Assembly (NCBI RefSeq): GCF_016615955.1
Contig: NZ_CP067113.1
Location: 620,001 to 684,000, forward strand
Direction: 5' to 3'
DNA length: 64,000 bases
Origin: Luteimonas sp. MC1750
GTDB lineage: Bacteria; Pseudomonadota; Gammaproteobacteria; Xanthomonadales; Xanthomonadaceae
Program-made: the position numbers and the translations under genes
Shown here: piece after piece, positions 18,402 to 28,782 of the stretch
Layout of the letters: every line of letters starts with the position of its first letter
Numbering within the stretch: the stretch's first letter is position 1
Notes under the pieces: model-generated
Databases searched by the model: none
What the model was told of the DNA's origin: nothing
The model's input: only the letters and a program-made list of their open reading frames with translations

Positions 18402-18952
18402 TGGCCTGCTCCGGCCGCGTCGGCAGCGATGCCGGCGTCGCCGCGTGCCGCCAGCACGAGGTCGCAGAATTCGCGCGCCGCGCCCGCGCCGCCGCCAAGC
18501 GACGACTGCCAGTGGACGCTGGCCAGGATCGCAGGATGCGCATCGGCAGGCGCCGCGGCCAGGCCGGCGGCGGCAAGCACCGCGAGGTCGGTCAGGTCGT
18601 CGCCCATGAACGACACCGCGTCGGCGTCCAGGCCCAGGCGCGTGCGCAGCCCTTCGACGCAGGCGAGCTTGTCCTTGACGCCGGTATGCACCTCGACGCC
18701 GAGGTCGCGCGCGCGGATCTCGGCCGCCGCGCTGCTGCGCGCGGTGATGAAGGCCACCGCGATGCCGGCGCGGCGCAGCAGCGAGATGCCGAGGCCGTCG
18801 TGGACATGGAAGGACTTGCTCTCGGTGCCGTCGCTGGCGATATGCAGGCGCCCGTCGGTCAGGGTGCCGTCGACGTCGAAGCAGGCCAGGCGGATGCGCG
18901 CGGCGCGCGCGCGCAGTTCGGGAGGCGGGGAGGGCGGGTAGGCGGGGCGCAT
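18398..18952 (-). CDS. kdsC: 3-deoxy-D-manno-octulosonate 8-phosphate phosphatase
   Basis: KdsC dephosphorylates KDO-8-phosphate in the synthesis of the LPS inner-core sugar. The 184-residue protein is a small HAD-family phosphatase with the nucleophile motif FDVDGTLTDG (Asp26, Asp28), motif II FITARSS, and the Lys and GDDLTDL acidic motif near residue 120. It sits between kdsD and lptC. The N-terminal ten residues are Pro-rich, so a later start cannot be excluded. Confidence 0.94.
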   Translation of the reverse strand: MRPAYPPSPPPELRARAARIRLACFDVDGTLTDGRLHIASDGTESKSFHVHDGLGISLLRRAGIAVAFITARSSAAAEIRARDLGVEVHTGVKDKLACVEGLRTRLGLDADAVSFMGDDLTDLAVLAAAGLAAAPADAHPAILASVHWQSSLGGGAGAAREFCDLVLAARGDAGIAADAAGAGQ

Positions 18953-18962
18953 GAACGCGGGA

Positions 18963-19967
18963 TCACACCACGCGTGCGCGCAACAGGTCGTGAATGTTCA
19001 GGGCGCCAACCACGCGGCCCCCGTCGTCCACGACCACGAGGCCGCCGATCTTGTGCGCCTCCATCAGCTGCGCCGCCTCGACCGCAAGCGCGTCGGCGCC
19101 GATGGTGCGCGGGCTGCGCGTCATCACGTCGGCGATCGGCGCGGTGCGCACGTCGATGCCCGCGTCCAGGCTGCGGCGCAGGTCGCCGTCGGTGTAGAGG
19201 CCCAGCAGGCGGCCGTCGTCGTCGACGACGGCGGTCATGCCGAGCATCTTGCGGCTGATCTCGGCCAGGGCCTCGCTCACGGTCGCGCTGGCCGGCACGC
19301 GCGGCACGGCATCGCCGGTGTGCATGACGTCGGCGATGTGCAGCAGCAGGCGGCGTCCGAGCGCGCCGGCCGGGTGCGAGCGCGCGAAGTCGTCGGCGGT
19401 GAAGCCGCGCGCCTCGAGCAGGGCCACCGCCAGCGCGTCGCCCATGGCGAGCGAGGCCGTGGTGCTCGCGGTCGGTGCCAGGTGCAGCGGGCAGGCCTCC
19501 GCCGGCACGCTGACGTCGAGGTGCACGGCGGCCGCGCGCGCCAGCGTGGAGCCGGGGCGGCCGGTCATCGACACCAGCGCGTTGCCCTGGCGCTTGAGCA
19601 CCGGGAGCAGCTGCAGCACCTCGTCGGATTCGCCCGAGTAGGAGAGCGCGAGGACCACGTCGGCGTCGGTGACCATGCCCAGGTCGCCGTGCCCGGCCTC
19701 GCCCGGATGGACGTAGAACGCCGGCGTGCCGGTGGAGGCGAGGGTGGCGGCGATCTTGCGCGCGACATGGCCGGACTTGCCCATGCCGGTGCAGACCACC
19801 CGGCCGCCGCAGGCCAGGAGCAGGGCGCAGGCGCGCGAGAAGTCGCCGTCGATGCGGGCCGCGACGGCGGCCAGGCCCTGGCATTCGATCTCGAAGACCC
19901 GCTGGCCGCTGGCCGCGAAGTCGTGCGCGACGGGCGCGCTGGCGGGGTGGTCGTTGCTTCCGGGCAT
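18963..19967 (-). CDS. kdsD: Arabinose-5-phosphate isomerase
   Basis: KdsD converts ribulose-5-phosphate to arabinose-5-phosphate, the precursor of KDO. The 334-residue enzyme has a SIS sugar-isomerase domain (about 40-180, with TGMGKSGHVARKIAATLASTG and SYSGESDEVLQLL) and two C-terminal CBS domains (about 205-330, e.g. TAVVDDDGRLLGLYTDGDLRR). It is the first gene of the long minus-strand run and is divergent from ibaG, so the promoter for the LPS genes should lie between 19968 and 20093. Confidence 0.95.
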   Translation of the reverse strand: MPGSNDHPASAPVAHDFAASGQRVFEIECQGLAAVAARIDGDFSRACALLLACGGRVVCTGMGKSGHVARKIAATLASTGTPAFYVHPGEAGHGDLGMVTDADVVLALSYSGESDEVLQLLPVLKRQGNALVSMTGRPGSTLARAAAVHLDVSVPAEACPLHLAPTASTTASLAMGDALAVALLEARGFTADDFARSHPAGALGRRLLLHIADVMHTGDAVPRVPASATVSEALAEISRKMLGMTAVVDDDGRLLGLYTDGDLRRSLDAGIDVRTAPIADVMTRSPRTIGADALAVEAAQLMEAHKIGGLVVVDDGGRVVGALNIHDLLRARVV

Positions 19968-20093
19968 ACCGGGCCGGACCCTTTTCCGTTAGGCTAACCG
20001 GTTCATCTTACGCGGATTTCTCCCCGCTCCCCCGGTTTTCCAGGGCGGCCGGGAGGCCGCCTCATGTGCCCTTCATGACCTGGACGAGCCGCC

Positions 20094-21587
<1,494 letters not shown>

Positions 21588-21589
<2 letters not shown>

Positions 21590-21612
21590 CCGCGGGCCGG
21601 TCGCCCGCGGTC
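21588..21612. terminator. GC-rich hairpin between convergent murA and DUF3108 genes
   Basis: Ten-base arms (21588-21597 and 21603-21612) pair perfectly around CGGTC, starting inside the murA stop codon; a second palindrome CCGCGGTCGACCGCGG overlaps it (21605-21620). No U-run follows on either strand, so intrinsic termination is plausible but unproven. Confidence 0.45.
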
Positions 21613-21620
21613 GACCGCGG

Positions 21621-22337
21621 TCAGTTGACCGCGGTGAGCTTCAGGTCGATGTGGTCCTTGCCGTCGCGGCGCTGCAGCACGCGCGCCGGCACCGGCAGGC
21701 CATCCACCACCCAGGCGATGATTTCGCGCTTGCCGTCGCGACGCACCACGCGGGTGGCGGCATGCGACTTGTCGCCGACCTGGATCTGTTCGGTCCCCTC
21801 GACCTGGAAGCGCTGGCGCTTGACGCGCCCGTCTTCCACGAGGCGGTAGTCGAGCGGCTTGCCGGCGGCGACGTCGCGCACCAGCACGAGGTTCATCAGC
21901 ATGCCGTCCAGGTCGCCGGTGCGCAGCTTGACCGGACCCGCGCGATCTTCCTTCACGTCACCGGTCCAGCGCGCTTCGCCCTGCTGCCAGTCGTAGTCGG
22001 CGGTGACGCTCTTGCGCTTGACCAGCATCGCGGCCAGCCCGCTCGTGCCGCGCTGGCTGTCCACGCTCTTCAGCGGGCGCCACTGGTCGCCTTCGACCTC
22101 GAACACCGTGCTCTGGGCCAGCTCCGCGCCCATGCCGCCGATGTCGATGCGGTATTCCCAGCGGTCCTTGCCGGCGCTGGCCAGGCTCATCTTCGCCGTC
22201 GCCTGCATGCCCATGTAGTTCGCCTGGTAGTCGGCGCTGAAGGGCTTGATCGCAAGCGCCGGCGCGGAGGCCAGCGCGAGCAGGGCGATCGCGGCGGTCG
22301 CCGCGACGCGGCTTCGGAACAACGTGGTGTCCAACAT
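21621..22337 (-). CDS. DUF3108 periplasmic protein, copy B
   Basis: The 238-residue precursor has a signal peptide (cleavage after ASAPALA, about residue 29) and a DUF3108 body: FSADYQANYMGMQATAKMSL at the start and KREIIAWVVDGLPVPARVLQRRDGKDHIDLKL at the end. The family is of unknown function, predicted to be a periplasmic beta-rich domain. Its ATG follows directly on the stop of the upstream paralogue with no spacer, and the two proteins align along most of their length (about one third identity by eye). Confidence 0.88.
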   Translation of the reverse strand: MLDTTLFRSRVAATAAIALLALASAPALAIKPFSADYQANYMGMQATAKMSLASAGKDRWEYRIDIGGMGAELAQSTVFEVEGDQWRPLKSVDSQRGTSGLAAMLVKRKSVTADYDWQQGEARWTGDVKEDRAGPVKLRTGDLDGMLMNLVLVRDVAAGKPLDYRLVEDGRVKRQRFQVEGTEQIQVGDKSHAATRVVRRDGKREIIAWVVDGLPVPARVLQRRDGKDHIDLKLTAVN

Positions 22338-23156
22338 CTAGTGAGCTCCTTCGTATGCGACCAGGCGCAGGTCGATGGCGTCTTCGCCGTTCTCGCGCTG
22401 CAGGATCCGGATGGGCGTGGGCACGCCGCGCGCCACCCAGAAGATGGTTTCATCATTGCCGCCATTGGTCCGTGAAACACGCATGGCGTCGTACGAGAGG
22501 CCGTCGACCTCGACGTACTCGGTGGCGTCGGCCACGGCGTACTGGTGGTCGCGCACGCGGCCACCATCGACGAAGCGATAGCGGAGCGCGCGTCCCGGCG
22601 CGGCGTCGCGCACGATGGCGAGGTTGATCAGCAGTCCGCTCTTGTCGCCTGCGCGCAGCGCGACCGGCTGGCGGCGTGCGTCCTTGAGGTCGCCGCTCCA
22701 CTGCGCGACGCCGGACGTCCAGTCGTACACGCCCTCGATGTGCCGGCCCATGAACAGCGCCTTGCGGCGCGTGTCCTGGCGCAGCGGCCGGTAGTCGCCG
22801 CCGGCCTCGTCGAAAACGGTGCCCTGGTCGATGTCCAGCCGGACCCAGCGCGCCAGGCCCCGGTTGCCGGTGACGTCGAGGTCGATCCGCCACAGCCTGC
22901 CTTCGCGCGCCAGCCGCATGGTCGCGGTGCCTGCCTGCTTTCCACCGTTCCATGCGTCGTAGGTGGCGACGAAAGGTGTCAGCACGGGCTGCGGATCCGC
23001 GGCCTCGCTGGCAGCCGCCGCCGGGGCGCCGGGCACGCTACCGCCCGCTTGCGCCGGCTGCTGCACGGCCGACATCGTCCCGCCGGCGGCCAGCGCGGGC
23101 AGGACGGTGAGCGCGGCAACGAGCGCAATGGACAGGAGGCGGGGGGCGGTGTTCAT
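22338..23156 (-). CDS. DUF3108 periplasmic protein, copy A
   Basis: This 272-residue protein is a second DUF3108 member with a signal peptide (residues 1-24), an Ala/Pro-rich linker (about 25-55) and a body that parallels its neighbour: FVATYDAWNGGKQAGTATM, GDKSGLLINLAIVRDAAPG and PTPIRILQRENGEDAIDLRL. No catalytic motif is evident. It follows purN by ten bases on the same strand, so it may be the third gene of a purM-purN transcript, though its job there is unknown. Confidence 0.87.
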   Translation of the reverse strand: MNTAPRLLSIALVAALTVLPALAAGGTMSAVQQPAQAGGSVPGAPAAAASEAADPQPVLTPFVATYDAWNGGKQAGTATMRLAREGRLWRIDLDVTGNRGLARWVRLDIDQGTVFDEAGGDYRPLRQDTRRKALFMGRHIEGVYDWTSGVAQWSGDLKDARRQPVALRAGDKSGLLINLAIVRDAAPGRALRYRFVDGGRVRDHQYAVADATEYVEVDGLSYDAMRVSRTNGGNDETIFWVARGVPTPIRILQRENGEDAIDLRLVAYEGAH

Positions 23157-23166
23157 ACCGCCGGGA

Positions 23167-23832
23167 TCATGACAACAGGCGGTTGGCTGCCAGCTGAAGA
23201 GGTGCGCCCAGTGGCTGGCCGTCGAGTTCGACGGCATCGTCGCGCAGGGTGATGCGACCGGCGCAGAGCAGCTGCAGGCTGCCCACGAGCAGCGGATGTT
23301 CGGTGTCGAGCACGCGCGCTGCCAGCGCCTCGGCGTCATCGCCGTCGTGCACCGGCACCCGCGCCTGGGCGATGACCGGCCCGCCATCGAGGTCGGCGGT
23401 GACGTAATGGACGCTGGCCCCGTGTTCCCCGACGCCGGCGGCCAGCGCGCGCGCATGCGTGTCCAGGCCCTTGAAGTCGGGCAGCAGGGACGGGTGGATG
23501 TTGATGATGCGGCCCGCCCAGGGCGTGAGCGCCGCCGCGCCGAGCAGGCGCATATAGCCCGCGCAGACCACGAGGTCCGGCTGTACCGCCGCCACCCGTG
23601 CGAACAGCGCGGCGTCGAACTCGTCGCGGCCCGCGTAGTCGCGCGGACGCAGCGCCGCGGCCTCGATGCCGGCATCGCGCGCACGCTGCAGCGCGTGCGC
23701 TTTCGCACGATCGCTGAACACGCCAGCCACGCGTGCGTCCAGGCGGCCGTCGGCGATCGCGTCGAGGATCGCCTGCAGGTTGCTGCCGCGGCCGGAGGCC
23801 AGCACGGCCAGCCGCGGCGTGCGCTCCGCCAC
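23167..23832 (-). CDS. purN: Phosphoribosylglycinamide formyltransferase
   Basis: PurN adds a formyl group from 10-formyl-tetrahydrofolate to GAR in purine synthesis. The 221-residue enzyme has the N-terminal LAVLASGRGSNLQAILDAI, the folate site with VCAGYMRLL, the catalytic INIHPSLLPDFKGLDTH (Asn, His) and a late Asp in VTADLDGGPVIAQ. I take GTG at 23832 as the start, five bases after the purM stop codon; an ATG is not available before the conserved region. The last 50 residues after the domain are longer than in E. coli. Confidence 0.94.
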   Translation of the reverse strand: MAERTPRLAVLASGRGSNLQAILDAIADGRLDARVAGVFSDRAKAHALQRARDAGIEAAALRPRDYAGRDEFDAALFARVAAVQPDLVVCAGYMRLLGAAALTPWAGRIINIHPSLLPDFKGLDTHARALAAGVGEHGASVHYVTADLDGGPVIAQARVPVHDGDDAEALAARVLDTEHPLLVGSLQLLCAGRITLRDDAVELDGQPLGAPLQLAANRLLS

Positions 23833-23837
23833 GGCGA

Positions 23838-24914
23838 TCAGCCGATGCGCACGCGGGCGGCGGCGCCGCGCGCGGGCACCACGGTGCCGATCGTCCGGTG
23901 TGCGAGCGAAAGCGCGTCCAGTGCGGCGGCCACAGCGCCGGCGCGCGCCGGGTCGACCACCAGCACGAAGCCGAGGCCGCAGTTGAAGGTGCGCCACATT
24001 TCCTCGCGGGCCACCGCGCCTTCGCGCTGCAGCCAGTCGAACACCGCGGGCAGCACCCACGCCGAGGCGTCGATCTCGAGGGCGAGGCCATCGGGCACCA
24101 CGCGGATGATGTTCTCGGTCAGGCCACCGCCGGTGATGTGCGCCATGGCGTGGATCGAGCCGCCCTCGGCACCGCGCAGCAGTTCCAGCACCGGCTTCAC
24201 GTACAGCGCGGTGGGCGCCATCAGCGCGTCCTCGAGGCGAACGCCGTCGAGGTCGGTGTCGCCGGGGCGGCCGGCGCGGTCGTAGATGCGACGGATCAGC
24301 GAGTAGCCGTTGGAATGCGGTCCGCTCGAGGCGATGCCGATCAGCACGTCGCCGGCGGCGACGCGGCCACCGTCGCGCAACTCGGACTTCTCCACCGCGC
24401 CCACGGTGAAGCCGGCCAGGTCGTACTCGCCGGGGCCGTACATGTCGGGCATCTCGGCGGTCTCGCCGCCGATCAGCGCGCAGCCCGCCAGCTCGCAGCC
24501 GCGGGCGATGCCGCCGACCACGGCCACCGTGGTGTCGATGTCGAGCTTGCCGGTGGCGAAGTAGTCGAGGAAGAACAGCGGCTCGGCGCCCTGCACCAGC
24601 ACGTCGTTCACGCACATGCCGACCAGGTCGATGCCGATGGTGTCGTGGCGGCCCAGCTGCTGCGCGAGCTTCAGCTTGGTGCCCACGCCATCCGTGCCCG
24701 AGACGAGCACGGGCTCGCGGTACTTGCCCGACAGGTCGAACAGCGCGCCGAAGCCGCCCAGGCCGCCCATCACTTCGGGGCGGAAGGTGCGCTTCACCAG
24801 CGGCTTGATGCGTTCGACGACTTCATTGCCCGCGTCGATGTCGACGCCGGCGTCACGGTAGGTCAGCGGAGTGGGGCTGGTCACGATGGCTCGCCGGCGC
24901 ATGGAAACGTTCAT
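23838..24914 (-). CDS. purM: Phosphoribosylformylglycinamidine cyclo-ligase
   Basis: PurM closes the imidazole ring to form AIR in purine synthesis. The protein has the [19 protein letters not shown] start, [51 protein letters not shown] and [11 protein letters not shown] motifs of the family. The start is uncertain: ATG at 24914 gives 358 residues with ten extra basic residues, while GTG at 24884 has a better purine-rich stretch ahead (GGCGAG) and begins just before the conserved region. It is divergent from the DUF2066 gene and directly followed by purN. Confidence 0.95.
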   Translation of the reverse strand: MNVSMRRRAIVTSPTPLTYRDAGVDIDAGNEVVERIKPLVKRTFRPEVMGGLGGFGALFDLSGKYREPVLVSGTDGVGTKLKLAQQLGRHDTIGIDLVGMCVNDVLVQGAEPLFFLDYFATGKLDIDTTVAVVGGIARGCELAGCALIGGETAEMPDMYGPGEYDLAGFTVGAVEKSELRDGGRVAAGDVLIGIASSGPHSNGYSLIRRIYDRAGRPGDTDLDGVRLEDALMAPTALYVKPVLELLRGAEGGSIHAMAHITGGGLTENIIRVVPDGLALEIDASAWVLPAVFDWLQREGAVAREEMWRTFNCGLGFVLVVDPARAGAVAAALDALSLAHRTIGTVVPARGAAARVRIG

Positions 24915-24997
24915 TTTAGCAGTCCCGCGCCCGTCTTCATGGACGCGGCGCGGCCCGTGCGGCACCATTCCACGTTGTCATGCTCCAGGGAACGACG

Positions 24998-26065
24998 ATG
25001 CCCAAGGCGTTGCTGCTCACGCTGATCCTCGCGCTGCTGCCTGCCGGCTGGGCCCAGGCCCAGCGCGTCGAAGGCGACCGCGCGGGCGCCAGCGGCCTGT
25101 ACGAGGCCGAGGTGGCGGTCGGCAGCCAGACCGAATCGGCCCGGCAGTCGGGCTACCAGCGCGCGCTGGCGCAGGTGCTGGGCAAGCTGTCCGGCGATGC
25201 CGGCGTGTCGCGGCGCCCGGGCGTGGCCCGCGAGCTCCGCCGCGCGGGCGATTTCGTCGAGCACTCCGACTACCGCCAGGACGAGGGGCGCTCCGCCGCC
25301 GGTTCGCCGACCTACACCACGACCCTGGTGGTGCGCTTCCGCAAGGACGATGTCGACGGCATCGCCGGCGCGCTCGGCCTGCCGGTGTGGCCGGAGCCCA
25401 GGCCCAAGCCGGTGCTGTGGCTGGCGATCGACGACGGCACCGGGCCGCGCCTGGTCGCCGTGGGGCAGAACAACGTCGCCAGGCCGGTGCTCGACCGGGC
25501 GCAGGAGCGCGGCTTCCGCCTGGGCCTGCCGGGTGGCAGCGCCGCCGAGCGTGCCGCCGTCGGCGCGATCTGGCGCGGTGATTCGGCCGCGGTCGCGCGC
25601 CTGTCGGCACGCTACAACCCGCCGATGCAGCTGATCGGCAAGCTGTACCGTGCCGGCGGCGGCTGGAAGGCGGACTGGACCTTCGTCGACAACGGCCGGG
25701 TGCTGGCCACATGGTCCGAGGAGGACACGCAGGCCCGACGGGTCATCGCCTCCGGCGCCGACGGCGCGGCCAACGCCCTGGTGCGCCGCTATGCGAAGGC
25801 GAGCCCCGTGGGCCAGCCGGGCGTCGAGCACATCGTCGTCACCGGGATCAACAGCGCCGACGACTACGTGCGCCTGGCGGCCTGGCTGCAGTCGACTTCG
25901 GTGGTGCGCGGGGTGCGGCCGCTGCGGGCCACGCCCAACAGCATCGAACTCGAACTGGACCTGCTGACCGGCCTGGCCGGCTTCCGCCGCGTGCTCGACG
26001 GCTCGGTGCTGGTGGAGTCGGGTGCCAACCTCGACGGCCTGCCGCCCGAGTTCCAGCTGCGCTGA
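24998..26065 (+). CDS. DUF2066 periplasmic protein
   Basis: The 355-residue protein has a clear signal peptide (cleavage after AGWAQA, about residue 21) and a DUF2066 body starting YEAEVAVGSQTESARQSGYQRALAQVL. DUF2066 proteins are widespread in gammaproteobacteria and have no known function. An AGGGA motif eight bases ahead supports the ATG at 24998 over an earlier in-frame ATG at 24980. It lies 49 bases before hda, the usual neighbour in this family, and is probably co-transcribed with it. Confidence 0.88.
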   Translation: MPKALLLTLILALLPAGWAQAQRVEGDRAGASGLYEAEVAVGSQTESARQSGYQRALAQVLGKLSGDAGVSRRPGVARELRRAGDFVEHSDYRQDEGRSAAGSPTYTTTLVVRFRKDDVDGIAGALGLPVWPEPRPKPVLWLAIDDGTGPRLVAVGQNNVARPVLDRAQERGFRLGLPGGSAAERAAVGAIWRGDSAAVARLSARYNPPMQLIGKLYRAGGGWKADWTFVDNGRVLATWSEEDTQARRVIASGADGAANALVRRYAKASPVGQPGVEHIVVTGINSADDYVRLAAWLQSTSVVRGVRPLRATPNSIELELDLLTGLAGFRRVLDGSVLVESGANLDGLPPEFQLR

Positions 26066-26114
26066 GGTCCGTGATGGAGCGTCCACCGGTGGCGGCGCCC
26101 CGCCGCGGCGGCGC

Positions 26115-26810
26115 GTGAGCCGGCAGCTGCCGCTGGCGCTGCGCTATCCGCCGGACCAGCGTTTCGACACCTTCGTGGGCGCGCCCGCTGGCGCGCTCGC
26201 GCAGCTGCGGGCGCTGGCTGCCGGCGACGGGGACTGGCTGTACCTCGACGGCGGTCCGGGGACCGGCAAGACCCATCTGCTGCTGGCGGCCTGCGCCGAG
26301 GCCGAATCCCGGGGCGCCAGCGCCGTCTACCTGCCGATGGCCGCGGCCGTGGGCCGCCTGGCCCTGGCTCTGGATGGACTGCAGGCGATGCACCTGGTCG
26401 CGCTGGACGGACTCGAGGCGATCGCCGGCGACCGCGGCGACGAAGTCGCGCTGTTCGATTTCCACAACCGCGCGCGCGCCGCCGGCGTCGCCGTGCTCTA
26501 TGCCGCTGACGCAGCTCCGGCCGCGCTGCCGCTGGGGCTGGCGGACCTGCGCTCGCGCCTCGCGCAGTGCGCCCGCATCACGCTGCAGCCGCTCGACGAC
26601 GCCGGGCGCGCCGAGGTGCTGCGGTTGCGCGCGCGCCGGCGCGGCCTGCAGTTCGACGAGGCCGCGATCGGGTGGTTGCTGAAGCGTGCGGGGCGCGACC
26701 TGGCCGGGCTCACCGCCCAGCTCGACGCCCTGGACCGGGCTTCGCTGGCGGCACAGCGCCGGGTGACGGTGCCGTTCCTGCGTGAAGTCCTGGGAAGCGC
26801 GGGCGGCTGA
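26115..26810 (+). CDS. hda: DnaA regulatory inactivator Hda
   Basis: Hda, bound to the sliding clamp, stimulates ATP hydrolysis by DnaA and so limits re-initiation. The 231-residue product begins with the clamp-binding motif QLPLAL, then shows Walker A GGPGTGKTH, a Walker B-like VALDGLEAI, the LADLRSRLAQ sensor helix and the C-terminal DRASLAAQRRVTVPFLREVL typical of Hda. It lacks a DnaA DNA-binding domain. The start is GTG at 26115, since the earlier in-frame codons overlap DUF2066 and are not family-like. Confidence 0.93.
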   Translation: MSRQLPLALRYPPDQRFDTFVGAPAGALAQLRALAAGDGDWLYLDGGPGTGKTHLLLAACAEAESRGASAVYLPMAAAVGRLALALDGLQAMHLVALDGLEAIAGDRGDEVALFDFHNRARAAGVAVLYAADAAPAALPLGLADLRSRLAQCARITLQPLDDAGRAEVLRLRARRRGLQFDEAAIGWLLKRAGRDLAGLTAQLDALDRASLAAQRRVTVPFLREVLGSAGG

Positions 26811-26837
26811 GGCGGCCCGCGCGGACGTCGTCCTGGC

Positions 26838-27248
26838 TCAGCGGTGGAGTTCGCCGGCGCGCTCGGGCTGGTAGGTCACTTCCTCGATCAGCACCTTGAC
26901 GCTGCCGCCGCCCGGCTTGGGCCATTCCATCTCGTCGCCCTGCGACAGGCCGAGCAGGGCGCTGCCCACCGGGGCGAGCACGGAGATGCGGTCGGGGCTG
27001 CCATCGGCGTCGCGGGGATAGACCAGGGTCAGCTTGAAGGTCTCGTCCGGGCCGACGCGGAAGCGCACGGTCGAATTCATGGTCACCGTGGTCGGCGGGA
27101 TCTCCTTCGGCGTGACCACGTCGGCGCGCAGCAGCTCGGCTTCGAGCGCCTGCCGGCCGGGGAAGGTGGCGTCGGGGAGGGACTCGAGCAGGCTCTCCAG
27201 CCGCTCGGCATCCAGCGTCGAGATGGTGATGTTGGGTCGGGTGTTCAC
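26838..27248 (-). CDS. rnk: Regulator of nucleoside diphosphate kinase, Rnk/GreA-type
   Basis: Rnk proteins are GreA-like factors that bind RNA polymerase but have a short coiled coil. The 136-residue protein has an N-terminal helical hairpin (residues 10-45, LDAERLESLLESL) and a C-terminal FKBP-like GreA domain (TVRFRVGPDETFKLTLVYPRDAD, VGSALLGLSQGDEMEWP). The start is GTG at 27248. It is convergent with hda. A nested inverted repeat lies in the region just upstream. Confidence 0.9.
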   Translation of the reverse strand: MNTRPNITISTLDAERLESLLESLPDATFPGRQALEAELLRADVVTPKEIPPTTVTMNSTVRFRVGPDETFKLTLVYPRDADGSPDRISVLAPVGSALLGLSQGDEMEWPKPGGGSVKVLIEEVTYQPERAGELHR

Positions 27249-27272
27249 GCGTGCGTCTCCTGCAATGCGTTT

Positions 27273-27334
27273 GCCGCCAGCAACGCGCCCCGGGCGACGT
27301 CTCGCGTCGGCCGGGGCGCGGGTGGGCTGGCGGC
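27273..27334 (-). other. Nested inverted repeat upstream of rnk
   Basis: Outer arms GCCGCCAGC/GCTGGCGGC (27273-27281, 27326-27334) and inner arms GCGCCCCGG/CCGGGGCGC (27285-27293, 27311-27319) can form a long hairpin 25 bases before the rnk start and 45 bases after the stop of the upstream gene. It could terminate the upstream gene or structure the rnk leader; no U-run is present. Confidence 0.5.
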
Positions 27335-27378
27335 GATGGTGTTCGTTGCGGTCAATGTAGCCGCAGCGCGCCGCGATC

Positions 27379-28197
27379 TCAATCGGTCCGCGCGGTCCCG
27401 TCGTAGCGCCAGTGCCAGGGTTCGTGGACGATTCCGTGCGGATTGTCGCGCGGGTAGCTCATCGTGAACCCGAGCCCGCCGGCATTGGCCTGGAGCCAGG
27501 CGAACGCCGGCGTGGCCTCGAAGGACTCCTCGGCGGCCGGCTCGCCGGGCGCGCTGATGTCCACCGCCCGTCCCGAATGATGCTCGGACCAGCCGGGGGC
27601 GGCGTTGACCGCCAGGATCTCCGCGATCTCCAGGCCCCGGGCCAGCTTCCGCTCGACGATCCCGGCCTGGTAGTCGTGGCTGCGGTAGCCGGACACCGCC
27701 TCCAGCACGATGCCGTCGCCGGCGGCCGCATCGACCAGGCGCCGCCAGCCCAGGGCGGCGTCGGCGCGCAGCCAGAGCGCGCGGCCGTAGCGGTCGCGCC
27801 CGGCCAGGGCCAGCCACGCGGGCTCGGACTGCAGGGCCAGCTCCGTGCGTCCGGCATAGGCCTCGCCGTCGATGCCGAGCGCGTCCAGGCACAGCGCCAG
27901 CCGGGTCGGTGGAAGCGTCGGCACCGCATCGATTCCAGCGCGCCGTGCCCGCCGCGGCGGATGGGCCAGGGCGCGGAGCGCGGCGTCGAGGCCGGGTTCG
28001 CGTGCCAGCCTCGGCACCAGAGGCTGCAGGCCTTCGGCCAGGTCGGCCGCCAGCAGGGTGCCATCGCGCTTGCGCCGCAGCACGCTGCGGGCCCGCGCCA
28101 GCAGGCGCGCGTCGCGGTTGCCGCGCGCGCGCAGCAGGCCGCCGGGCCAGATCTCGATGTCCGGCGTGTTGACGAGGATGGCGTCGCGGTGGCGCAT
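27379..28197 (-). CDS. M15 family (VanY-like) D-alanyl-D-alanine carboxypeptidase homologue
   Basis: The C-terminal half of this 272-residue protein has the zinc-peptidase motifs of the LAS/VanY family: SGYRSHDYQAGI, SEHHSGRAVDIS (zinc His and Asp) and EPWHWRY (catalytic Glu and zinc His). The family trims D-Ala from muropeptides. The N-terminal 130 residues are specific and Arg/Leu-rich. There is no signal peptide, so the enzyme would be cytoplasmic as it stands, acting on recycled peptides. ATG at 28197 was chosen; a GTG two codons earlier is possible. Confidence 0.85.
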   Translation of the reverse strand: MRHRDAILVNTPDIEIWPGGLLRARGNRDARLLARARSVLRRKRDGTLLAADLAEGLQPLVPRLAREPGLDAALRALAHPPRRARRAGIDAVPTLPPTRLALCLDALGIDGEAYAGRTELALQSEPAWLALAGRDRYGRALWLRADAALGWRRLVDAAAGDGIVLEAVSGYRSHDYQAGIVERKLARGLEIAEILAVNAAPGWSEHHSGRAVDISAPGEPAAEESFEATPAFAWLQANAGGLGFTMSYPRDNPHGIVHEPWHWRYDGTARTD

Positions 28198-28296
28198 GGA
28201 CACAGGCTAGCCGCTGGCGCGCGGGCCCGCCATCGCACGGGCCGCCGACGGCAGGTCTGCCAAGATGCCTGCCCCCCTTCCTGGAGCCGCCCGCCA

Positions 28297-28731
28297 ATGA
28301 CAGGTCGCAACGGCTATGCCGTGTTCTTCTTCCCGCAGGCGCTGGAGGCGCTCGGGGATGCCATCAAGCCCTATATCCAGGACAGCCCGGTGGTCGGGCC
28401 TCACGTCGCGTGCGACGAGGTCGATACCGCCGGCGCACTGATCGAGATGACGCTGAAGGGCCGCCTGCCCACCGGCGAGGAGGTGGACCTGGAACTGATG
28501 GTGCCCGCGTCGATGGTGCGCATGATCGTCTCGCGGCAGAGCGGCGGGATGTTCGGCTTCGGGCCGCGCAGCTACGAGGCCGCCGCGCCGCTGCCGATGC
28601 TGCCGATGGTCGGCCCGTCCGCTCCGCCGGCGGAGGCGCCGGCGCAGGCGGTGCCGGAGAGTGCGGACGCGGGATCGCCCGGCGTGGAGGACGTCCCGGC
28701 CGGGGACGCCGGCGGCAAGCCTGCGCCCTGA
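28297..28731 (+). CDS. Hypothetical protein with Pro/Ala-rich tail
   Basis: I do not recognise this 144-residue protein. Residues 1-90 look like a compact alpha/beta domain (NGYAVFFFPQALEALGDAIKPYI, then TLKGRLPTGEEVDLELMVPASMVRMIVS). The remainder is a Gly/Pro/Ala-rich, acidic and probably disordered tail. It has no signal peptide or membrane segment. Codon use matches its neighbours. It is divergent from the VanY-like gene and convergent with the lipoprotein gene. Confidence 0.7.
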   Translation: MTGRNGYAVFFFPQALEALGDAIKPYIQDSPVVGPHVACDEVDTAGALIEMTLKGRLPTGEEVDLELMVPASMVRMIVSRQSGGMFGFGPRSYEAAAPLPMLPMVGPSAPPAEAPAQAVPESADAGSPGVEDVPAGDAGGKPAP

Positions 28732-28782
28732 GAGGCGCCGCAACCGGCCGACGCGCGCCACCGGGTGCGCGCCCGCGCGGGC

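Noticed and set aside
27249..27378. Small gene between rnk and the VanY-like gene
   Set aside because: No frame with a start and a plausible protein; the space is taken by a nested inverted repeat.
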